Assembly: GCA_964449455.1 (NCBI GenBank)
Contig: CAYUYV010000205.1
Coordinates: forward strand, 1-6,179
Direction of reading: 5' to 3'
Source of the DNA: CAYUYV01 sp964449455
GTDB lineage: Bacteria; Pseudomonadota; Alphaproteobacteria; JAJFIK01
Length of the DNA stretch: 6,179 bases
Shown: one piece after another, positions 1-5,550 of the stretch
How positions within the stretch are numbered: position 1 is the first letter of the stretch
How the letters are laid out: every line of letters begins with the position of its first letter
The notes under the pieces: model-generated
Told to the model about the DNA's origin: nothing
Databases searched by the model: none
What the model saw: only the letters and a program-made list of their open reading frames with translations
Made by a program: the position numbers and the translations under genes

Positions 1-1
1 G

Positions 2-32
2 GGGAACGGAGCCGCTTTGATGCTCCGTTCCC
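2..32 (-). terminator. Candidate terminator hairpin after the dehalogenase gene
   Basis: Positions 2-12 and 22-32 form a perfect 11-bp inverted repeat around a 9-nt loop. The hairpin lies 17 nt past the stop codon of the minus-strand hydrolase, where an intrinsic terminator is expected. The U-tract for the minus strand would lie left of position 1 and cannot be seen. On the plus strand no T-run follows the stem, so it is unlikely to be a classical terminator for a gene entering from the left. It could also be a non-terminating intergenic hairpin. Confidence 0.55.
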
Positions 33-48
33 TGAGTGTATCCGGCGG

Positions 49-1107
49 TCACTGCCCCTCGGTGTCGCGGATGAAGCTGATCAGTGTCTCGACCAATTCT
101 TCCGGTTGATCTTCCTGGACGAAATGACCGGCATTGCGAATTGTGCGGTGAGGCTGACCTTGCGCGCCGGGGACGCTCTCCTGCCAGATCTTGTCCCCGC
201 CTGCCGTTACAGGGTCGCCGTCGCTGAAGGCTGTCAGCAGGGGCTTGTCCCATTTGGCGAACACCGTCTGCATGATCTGTGCGTTCTGGCGCAATTGTGA
301 GGGCACCAGATAGGGGAAGATGCGCGGGCCTGACTGATAGGTTTCGTCGGGGAAGGGCGCGGCATAGGCAGCCTGTTCTTCCGCAGACAGATCACGCTGA
401 GTCGACCCTTGGAAGAGCCCGGCATAATCGAACGCATCAACAGTCTTGGCCCACGCCACCCACCGGGTGAAGCGGAAATCCTCGCCATCTTCGGCAACCG
501 TCTCCGGCGTTCCCTCGCGCCAAACGGCGAAGCGGAACAGCGGGTAGCCGATCCAGCCCCGAAGGCCATCGGCGGCGGGCAATCCTGTATTTGAAAGGAC
601 GATCCGGGCAAAGCGATCCGGCTCAGCGGCCACGACCCGCAGGCCAATCAGTCCGCCCCAGTCCTGGCCGAAAAAGGTTGCACCTTGCAGATCCAACCGG
701 CGCACCAGATCCGCCATGACATCGATATGCATCTGGTAGCTGTGGTCCGATTGGCGGATCGGTTTGTCGGATTTGCCGAAACCTACCAGGTCCGGCGCGA
801 TGACGCGAAATCCGGCGGCCGTCAGGGGCGGGATCATGTGCCGATAGAGGTAACTCCAGGATGGTTGCCCGTGCAGCAGCAGGATCGGCGCTCCGTCCCG
901 CGGCCCTTCATCCACGTAATGCACCCGGTAGCCCCGCACATCCGCATAATGGGGCGCAAACGGATAATCGGGCAGGTCCACGAAGCGCTCCTCGGGCGTG
1001 CGCAGGACCTCACCCGGCTGCCAGGCCGTTGGCGCTTGGAGCGCTAAGACGGCCAAAACCGCTGCAATCACAAGGATGATGAGAAGTCCAAGAATAAGAC
1101 GCAGCAT
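49..1107 (-). CDS. Membrane-anchored haloalkane dehalogenase-like alpha/beta hydrolase
   Basis: This 352-residue alpha/beta hydrolase resembles haloalkane dehalogenases of the DhlA type (HLD-I), which hydrolyse carbon-halogen bonds to an alcohol and halide through an Asp-ester intermediate. The oxyanion-side motif HGQPSWSYLYR is at residues 79-89. The nucleophile is Asp149 in GQDWGG, with halide-binding Trp150 next to it. A cap segment FTRW puts Trp216 near the second halide-binding Trp of DhlA. The cap motif AYAAPFPDETYQSG (247-260) is very DhlA-like. Asp298 in SDGDP is the likely acid and His328 in AGHFVQE the base. DhlA-like sequence begins near residue 35, so the first ~25 residues are an added hydrophobic helix (MLRLILGLLIILVIAAVLAV), probably a membrane anchor or uncleaved signal. 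The start is supported by AGGAGG at 1115-1120, eight bases upstream. One oddity is Gln81 where DhlA has Glu56. Epoxide hydrolase is the main alternative, since it shares the HGxP and DWGG motifs. Real substrates are unknown. Confidence 0.85.
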   Translation of the reverse strand: MLRLILGLLIILVIAAVLAVLALQAPTAWQPGEVLRTPEERFVDLPDYPFAPHYADVRGYRVHYVDEGPRDGAPILLLHGQPSWSYLYRHMIPPLTAAGFRVIAPDLVGFGKSDKPIRQSDHSYQMHIDVMADLVRRLDLQGATFFGQDWGGLIGLRVVAAEPDRFARIVLSNTGLPAADGLRGWIGYPLFRFAVWREGTPETVAEDGEDFRFTRWVAWAKTVDAFDYAGLFQGSTQRDLSAEEQAAYAAPFPDETYQSGPRIFPYLVPSQLRQNAQIMQTVFAKWDKPLLTAFSDGDPVTAGGDKIWQESVPGAQGQPHRTIRNAGHFVQEDQPEELVETLISFIRDTEGQ

Positions 1108-1287
1108 TGTCGCCCCTCCTTTTTCTATTCGGTATGGCGGGTGCGCGCGATCCGCTCGAAATCCTCCAGCCTTTTTTCGGTCGGGTCTCCAACGGGCGCT
1201 TGGTGGATCACGGCACAGGCCCTAACATCGGGCTGGGAGCATATAGAGATTGGCTAGGTGAGAACAGGACGAGCGGGAGGTATCTTC
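1108..1287. promoter_or_regulatory. Divergent intergenic region between dehalogenase and S9 peptidase
   Basis: These 180 bases separate two divergent genes and must carry promoters for both, unless the peptidase is transcribed from further away. The minus-strand ribosome site AGGAGG lies at 1115-1120. A plus-strand TATAGA at 1242-1247 could be a -10 element for the peptidase, but no convincing -35 sits at 16-18 bp from it. I see no clear operator palindrome and no small gene. Confidence 0.4.
1275..1280 (+). promoter_or_regulatory. Ribosome binding site fixing the S9 peptidase start
   Basis: GGGAGG sits seven bases before the ATG at 1288. The ATG opens a charged N-terminus followed by a hydrophobic stretch, as expected for a signal peptide. 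This is why 1288 is preferred over the GTG at 1258 in the same frame and over the GTG at 1520 downstream of the gap. Confidence 0.7.
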
Positions 1288-3535
1288 ATGACCCAGGGGA
1301 AAACAGGGATCTCGGAGCGCCTGTCGGTGGCCTTAGCCGCCTGCTTTACGGTGGCCGCCTGTTTTACGGTGGTCGCCTGNNNNNNNNNNNNNNNNNNNNN
1401 NNNNNNNNNNNNNNNNNNNNNNNNNNNNNNNNNNNNNNNNNNNNNNNNNNNNNNNNNNNNNNNNNNNNNNNNNNNNNNNCAGTCCGTCCCAGGCGGATCA
1501 GGGTGCCGCCTCTGAGCGCGTGCCCCTGGCCGAACTCGCCGAACGGTTCGAACCGCGCCACATCTTCGATCTCGAATGGGCCAGTGATCCCCGGATCGCC
1601 CCCGATGGCCAAAGCGTCATTTATGTCCGCAATGGCATGGACATTATGAAAGATCGGCGGCGGGGCAGCCTCTGGCATTTGGGGATCACGACGGGCCAGC
1701 ACCGGCCGGTGGTCAATGACGGTGGCAGCTACAGCCAGCCCCGCTGGTCGCCGGAAGGCGCGCGGATCGCCTATATCGCGTCAAAGGACAGTACGCCGCA
1801 GATCCATGTGCGTTGGATGGATACCGGGCAGACCGCAAAGGTCGCCGATCTGACCAACGCGCCGCGCAATCTCGCCTGGTCGCCGGACGGCGCGTATCTC
1901 GCGTTCACGGCGCGTGTTCCGACCAAGACCGTCCCCATGGCCAAGATGCCAAGCCCGCCGAGAGGGGCCGAATGGGCCAAGCCGCCAGTGGTGATCGATA
2001 CGGTCGATTATCGCTTTGACGGGTCGGGCTTCGTGCCGGAAGGCTATACCCATATTTTCGTGGTTCCGGCTGCTGGCGGCACGCCGCGTCAGGTGACCAA
2101 GGGGAACTTCAATGTCGCCGGCGCGCCCGCCTGGCTGCCAGGCAGCGACGGTCTCATCTTCTCGTCCAACCGCAACGCGGACTGGGAATATGATCCGCTG
2201 AACACGGATCTTCACGAGATCAATCTTGCCGAGGGAACCCTTAAGACGCTCACGACCCGCAAGGGACCAGATGGGAGCCCCGCCGTTTCTTTGGACGGAC
2301 GCTTCGTCGCCTACACGGGTTTTGACGACAAGGGCAAGGGCTTTCACACAGCCAAGATCCACCTCCTCGACCGCCGGACCGGTTCGATCCGCGTTCTTGC
2401 GGAAAATCTGGACCGTTCGGCGCGGGCGCTCCAATGGGCGCCGGACAATCGCGGTGTTTACTTCCTGTTCGATGATGAGGGCGTCACCAAGCTTGCCATC
2501 ACGGATGGTGCCGACAGCTGGGCCGTCCTTGCCGACCATATTGGCGGAACGAGCATTGGCCGGCCCTATTCCAGCGGCAGCTTCACGGTAGCCCTTGGCG
2601 GTACCATCGCCACCGTGGCAACGGATGGTCAGTATCCAGCCGATGTTGAGGTGATTTTTGGCGGCTATGGGGATGCCACACTCGTTCGGCTCACGGATTT
2701 GAACGACGACGTTTTGCCCCTTTTTGACCTCTCCGAGGCACAGGACCTGCGGTTCAAGTCCAGCTATGACGGTCGGGATATCCAGGGCTGGTTTTTGACA
2801 CCGCCCAACTTCAGTCCTGACCGGGACTATCCCTTGATCCTGGAGATCCATGGCGGGCCGTTTGCCAATTACGGCCCCCGCTTTTCCGCGGAGGGTCAGC
2901 TCTATGCTGCCGCGGGGTATGTGGTGCTGTTCGTCAATCCGCGCGGCAGCACGAGCTATGGCGAGGAATTCGCTAATCTGATCCACCACAATTATCCGTC
3001 ACAGGACTATGATGATCTGATATCCGGCGTCGACGCCCTGATCGAGCGCGGCTTTATCGACAAGGACCGACTGTTCGTGACAGGGGGCAGCGGTGGCGGT
3101 GTGCTGACGGCCTGGATTGTCGGCAAGACGGACCGGTTCAAGGCCGCCGTTGTGGCAAAGCCGGTGATCAATTGGCAAAGCTTCAGCCTCACCGCCGACC
3201 GGTATCCGTTCTTTACCAAATACTGGTTCCCAGCCATGCCCTGGGAGGATCCCGAAGGCTATTGGAAGCGCTCACCCTTGTCGCTTGTCGGCAATGTCAG
3301 CACACCCACCATGTTGCTGACCGGCGAGGTCGACTACCGCACCCCCATGTCGGAGACGGAGCAGTATTACCAGGCCCTGAAGCTGCGCAAGGTGGATACG
3401 GCCATGGTGCGCATTCCCGGTGCGTCCCACCTCATTGCCCGGCGACCGAGCCAGCTCATCGCGAAAGTGGCCCATGTGCTCGCCTGGTTCGACCGGTACG
3501 ATGCGGTGAAGCATAAATCCGAGAGCGGACAGTAA
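1288..3535 (+). CDS. S9 family serine peptidase (acylaminoacyl peptidase / DPP-like), interrupted by an assembly gap
   Basis: This exported prolyl-oligopeptidase-family enzyme has an N-terminal beta-propeller and a C-terminal alpha/beta-hydrolase domain, and would cleave small peptides outside the cytoplasm. Residues here are numbered from the GTG at 1520. Propeller-type repeats include WSPEG (76-80) and WSPDGAYLAF (120-129). The catalytic domain covers about 410-660. It has oxyanion motif HGGP (444-447), NPRGS (473-477), nucleophile Ser524 in TGGSGGG, Asp605 in GEVDYRTP and His637 in GASHL, so the triad is complete. The frame stays open upstream of 1520 to the gap edge at 1481 (SPSQADQGAASER), so 1520 is not the true start. 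The left part, from ATG 1288, encodes a short charged N-terminus and an Ala/Val-rich hydrophobic stretch, a signal peptide. The two pieces are in different frames across the 100 N. They join in frame if the true missing length is a multiple of three. The protein may be a lipoprotein. Substrate preference (DPP, acylaminoacyl or other) cannot be set from sequence. Confidence 0.88.
1336..1379 (+). repeat. 18-bp in-frame tandem repeat running into the gap
   Basis: Two near-identical 18-bp units lie at 1336-1353 and 1354-1371, differing by one silent C/T change at 1344 versus 1362. A third partial unit at 1372-1379 is cut off by the gap. In the peptidase frame each full unit encodes Ala-Ala-Cys-Phe-Thr-Val, in the hydrophobic core of the signal peptide. 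Copy number is unknown because the array ends at the gap. Confidence 0.85.
1380..1479. other. Assembly gap of 100 N
   Basis: Exactly 100 N fill 1380-1479, the usual placeholder for a scaffold gap of unknown size. It falls inside the peptidase gene at the end of its signal sequence. Reading frames on the two sides are offset by one base with 100 N, so the placeholder length cannot be the real length if the gene is intact. Confidence 0.98.
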
Positions 3536-3587
3536 TTCATCCCGGGCTGTGTCGCAGTGCCCCGTGGATAAGACATAGGATCTTCCG

Positions 3588-4529
3588 ATGTCAGATACAT
3601 TTGGTCTGCCCATGGCGCCGGGTGGCCCGCTGCAGCCGGTGAGGGAGTGGTTCCGCCTTGGCGCCGTGGCGCCGCAGGATCTGAAGGAAGCCCGCCTCCA
3701 GGTGCATTATGCCGTGCAATGGCTCGCCCGTGTGGCGCGCGCCGCCCTGCCGGCACGCCGGGACGACAGCCATACCAGCCTGACCTGGGACGCCCAGGCC
3801 GGCGGCCTCGTGACCCAGCCCCTTTTGGTGGACGGGGGGCCTGTGCGCCTTGCCCTGTCCTTCTCCGCCCGCGGCATTGGCATTCTCGGGCCAAACGGAG
3901 CGGAGGGCCTCATTCCCCTCGACGCCGTGACGGAATGGGAAGTGCGGGATTTTCTGGCCGCGCGAGCCGCCCGCTTTGAAATCGATCCGTCCTCTCTCGT
4001 TGCCCCACTACCTTACAACATGCCGCACCATCCGTTGGCGGAAGGTGCCTGCTATGGCTTTGGTATTCATGCGGAGGCGGTACGGGAGCTGGGCCGATGG
4101 TTCGAGAACGGATTTGACGCACTGGACAACATTGCCGGGCGCTTTGCCATGCGGTCTGTCAGTCCCATCCGCATCCGGGCCTGGCCCCATCATTTCGACA
4201 TTGGCATGCTGATCACTCCAAGCGGGCCATCTCAGGGCCTGTTTCAAGGCGCGAACCAGAGCGCCAACCCATCCGTGGTCGGGGTCGGCATGTCGCCGGG
4301 CGATGAGGTGTTCCGCGAGCCTTATTTCTACGTGACACCGCACCCGCAGCCCGTTTACGGCGCGCATCTCCCGCCTGTGCCCAGCCCCGCTGGCTGGCAC
4401 CATGGGCGGAGCTTTGTCGGCGTGGTGCTGCGTGGCGGCGATATCGTCCGCTCACCCCATCCAAGGGGGCTTGTGGACAGTGTGCTTGAGCCGGCCGTAG
4501 AAGGCTCCATGGCGCTGCTGCGATCCTGA
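3588..4529 (+). CDS. Uncharacterised 313-residue cytoplasmic protein
   Basis: I do not recognise this protein. It has no signal peptide, membrane segment or catalytic motif I can name, so it is probably soluble and cytoplasmic. Visible landmarks are a charged helical N-terminal segment (about 28-55), then HTSLTWD (62-68), a Gly/Leu-rich region (83-112), YNMPHHPL (143-150), and a notable RAWPHHFDIGMLI (197-209). These are followed by SPGDE (236-240) and EPYFYVTPHPQP (244-255). The clustered His, Asp, Glu and aromatic residues look conserved and could form a metal or ligand site, but that is inference. The ATG at 3588 is preceded by a weak AGGA at 3577-3580. It follows the peptidase by 52 bases with no terminator between them, so the two may be co-transcribed. 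The coding quality is good along its length and the proteins antisense to it look like shadows. Confidence 0.82.
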   Translation: MSDTFGLPMAPGGPLQPVREWFRLGAVAPQDLKEARLQVHYAVQWLARVARAALPARRDDSHTSLTWDAQAGGLVTQPLLVDGGPVRLALSFSARGIGILGPNGAEGLIPLDAVTEWEVRDFLAARAARFEIDPSSLVAPLPYNMPHHPLAEGACYGFGIHAEAVRELGRWFENGFDALDNIAGRFAMRSVSPIRIRAWPHHFDIGMLITPSGPSQGLFQGANQSANPSVVGVGMSPGDEVFREPYFYVTPHPQPVYGAHLPPVPSPAGWHHGRSFVGVVLRGGDIVRSPHPRGLVDSVLEPAVEGSMALLRS

Positions 4530-4572
4530 TCCCAGCGCCGCGATGCGTCCTGCCCATGGCTTCGCCTTTGGC

Positions 4573-4601
4573 TTGCATGCTGCCAGGTTCGACCCTAAAA
4601 A
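4573..4601 (+). promoter_or_regulatory. Candidate sigma70-type promoter for the 126-residue lipoprotein
   Basis: TTGCAT at 4573-4578 and TAAAAA at 4596-4601 are separated by exactly 17 bp, 44 bases before the ATG at 4645. They match consensus at 3 of 6 and 4 of 6 positions, so the call rests mainly on spacing and location. The 115-base gap to the upstream gene contains only a weak 5-bp hairpin (4609-4621) and no clear terminator. Confidence 0.35.
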
Positions 4602-4644
4602 CGTGAGGGGCCGGTTCGGCCGACCGTGAAGAGGGGATAGGCAG

Positions 4645-5025
4645 ATGATGAAGTCGATTGTCGTGGTCGTGCTGGTGGCAGGGCTTTCAGGCGGTTGCGC
4701 CAGCATCGTGAAGGGCAGCAGCCGCCCGGTACAAATCAGTCTGGAGGGGCCTGACCAGGCCCTGTGTTCCGTCAGCAATCGGAAGGTTGATCTCAAGGTT
4801 CAGGCGCCTGCGGTGGTGTCGGTCAAACCCCGCGGGCCCTTGACCGTTCGCTGCACCGCCGCCGGTTATGCCGACGGCACGGCCGTGGTGAACCGGGACT
4901 TTGCCTATTGGACCCTTGGCAATCTGTTTCTGGGCGGGGTGATCGGCCTTGCTGTGGATGGGGCGACTGGCGCCATTGCGGTGTACAAGGATGGCGCCGT
5001 GGTCCGGATGCAGCAAAGTATCTGA
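4645..5025 (+). CDS. Small outer-membrane-type lipoprotein
   Basis: This 126-residue protein has a short hydrophobic signal (MMKSIVVVVLVAGLSGGC) ending in Cys18, the likely lipidation site. The lipobox is slightly irregular: Ser-Gly-Gly before the Cys, with Leu at -4 instead of -3. After the Cys comes ASIVKGSSRPVQISL, a start shared by many small proteobacterial lipoproteins of unknown function. A beta-rich middle carries two cysteines (Cys41, Cys70) that could form a disulfide. Residues 88-112 are a Gly-rich hydrophobic segment (LGNLFLGGVIGLAVDGATGA) typical of this group. GAGGGG at 4631-4636 is eight bases before the ATG at 4645; a second ATG directly follows at 4648. It faces the next small lipoprotein gene tail to tail. 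Its exact role in the envelope is unknown. Confidence 0.8.
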   Translation: MMKSIVVVVLVAGLSGGCASIVKGSSRPVQISLEGPDQALCSVSNRKVDLKVQAPAVVSVKPRGPLTVRCTAAGYADGTAVVNRDFAYWTLGNLFLGGVIGLAVDGATGAIAVYKDGAVVRMQQSI

Positions 5026-5131
5026 TCTGCTGGAGGTTTATCCTTAGGCAGAATGAGTGCAAGGGCGCTCCGGCCATCATTTCGGCGCGGCGATGGCCAT
5101 CCGGGCAAATCATCCTGACGCAGCGGCACAT
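5026..5131. other. Convergent intergenic stretch with an inverted repeat
   Basis: This lies between the stop of the plus-strand lipoprotein and the terminator of the minus-strand one. GGCCATC at 5072-5078 and GATGGCC at 5092-5098 can pair as a 7-bp stem with a 13-nt loop, but no T-run follows on either strand. I see no gene in it. Confidence 0.4.
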
Positions 5132-5164
5132 AAAAAAACCGGGAGCGGCGGATGGCCGTCCCGG
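5132..5164 (-). terminator. Rho-independent terminator of the SHOCT lipoprotein gene
   Basis: A 10-bp GC-rich stem is formed by 5139-5149 and 5155-5164, with one bulged G at 5145 and a 5-nt loop. On the minus strand it is followed immediately by seven T (A5132-A5138 on the plus strand). It sits about 37 bases past the stop of the minus-strand small lipoprotein. For the plus-strand lipoprotein arriving from the left there is no T-run after the stem, so it is primarily a minus-strand terminator. Confidence 0.88.
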
Positions 5165-5201
5165 CTATTGATGCGTCATACGGGCTGGCAGTCAGGGCAG
5201 C

Positions 5202-5393
5202 TTAGCGCTGACCCTTGAGGATACGGCGCTTTGCGCGCTCGTAATCGCGTTCGGAAATGGCGCCGGCTTCATATGCCTTTTTCAGATCGAGCAATTCCTC
5301 ACCCATGGTGCTCTGGGTGTTCACGACCTGGGAGTCGCTGCCGCCACAGGCCATCAACAGGGTCGCCAGACCCAGCACCGCAAATCGCTTCAT
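5202..5393 (-). CDS. Small lipoprotein with SHOCT-like C-terminal domain
   Basis: This 63-residue protein has a clear lipoprotein signal: MKRFAVLGLATLLMAC, lipobox Leu13-Met14-Ala15-Cys16, followed by GGSDSQ. After a short linker, residues 31-60 (from GEELLDLKKAYEAGAI through KRRILKG) fit the SHOCT pattern: a short helix, a Gly-Ala-Ile turn, then an Arg/Lys-rich helix with Tyr51. SHOCT domains usually end larger proteins and are thought to mediate assembly; here almost the whole mature protein is the SHOCT-like unit. AAGGAG (plus-strand 5401-5406) lies seven bases before the ATG. It has its own strong terminator and no partner gene nearby. Function is unknown. Confidence 0.82.
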   Translation of the reverse strand: MKRFAVLGLATLLMACGGSDSQVVNTQSTMGEELLDLKKAYEAGAISERDYERAKRRILKGQR

Positions 5394-5550
5394 TTCGATA
5401 CTCCTTGGCAGACCGCCGGCCTAGCCGGCTCGGGACACGGAATAGGCGTGGAGTGCGCAGGCTACGTCCACCGCCTTAAATTGCCGTGACACTATGGCCA
5501 AACGCAGCGCGGGCGTCCACAGCGCCCACGCCGCATCTCTGACATTTTGT
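5394..5550. other. Intergenic region between thiC and the SHOCT lipoprotein
   Basis: These 157 bases follow the thiC stop and precede the small lipoprotein, both on the minus strand. A compact hairpin (GCCGGC at 5415-5420 and 5424-5429, CTA loop) lies just upstream of the lipoprotein's ribosome site, probably in its leader. A weaker 5-bp stem, GGGCG and CGCCC, is found near 5504-5530, but no T-tract makes it a convincing thiC terminator. I see no gene here. Confidence 0.4.

Noticed and set aside
1107..1649. Plus-strand open frame crossing the gap in another frame
   Set aside because: It stays open only because N codons are read as X. Its downstream part is out of frame with the well-supported peptidase and it has no ribosome site or recognisable motif.
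1781..2989. A 402-residue minus-strand open frame inside the peptidase
   Set aside because: It lies entirely antisense to a gene with a complete catalytic triad, has no recognisable motif, and long antisense frames are common in GC-rich coding DNA.
1520..3535. GTG at 1520 as the true start of the S9 peptidase
   Set aside because: The same frame is open upstream to the gap edge at 1481, there is no ribosome site before 1520, and a signal-peptide start with a good ribosome site lies at 1288 on the other side of the gap.
3367..3894. Minus-strand frame rich in Arg, Pro and Gly overlapping the peptidase end and the next gene
   Set aside because: Its composition is the usual shadow of GC-rich codons on the opposite strand, and it overlaps two well-supported plus-strand genes.
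4609..4621. GGCCG-GTT-CGGCC as a terminator after the 313-residue protein gene
   Set aside because: The stem is only 5 bp, no T-run follows, and it lies within the likely leader of the next gene, downstream of that gene's candidate promoter.
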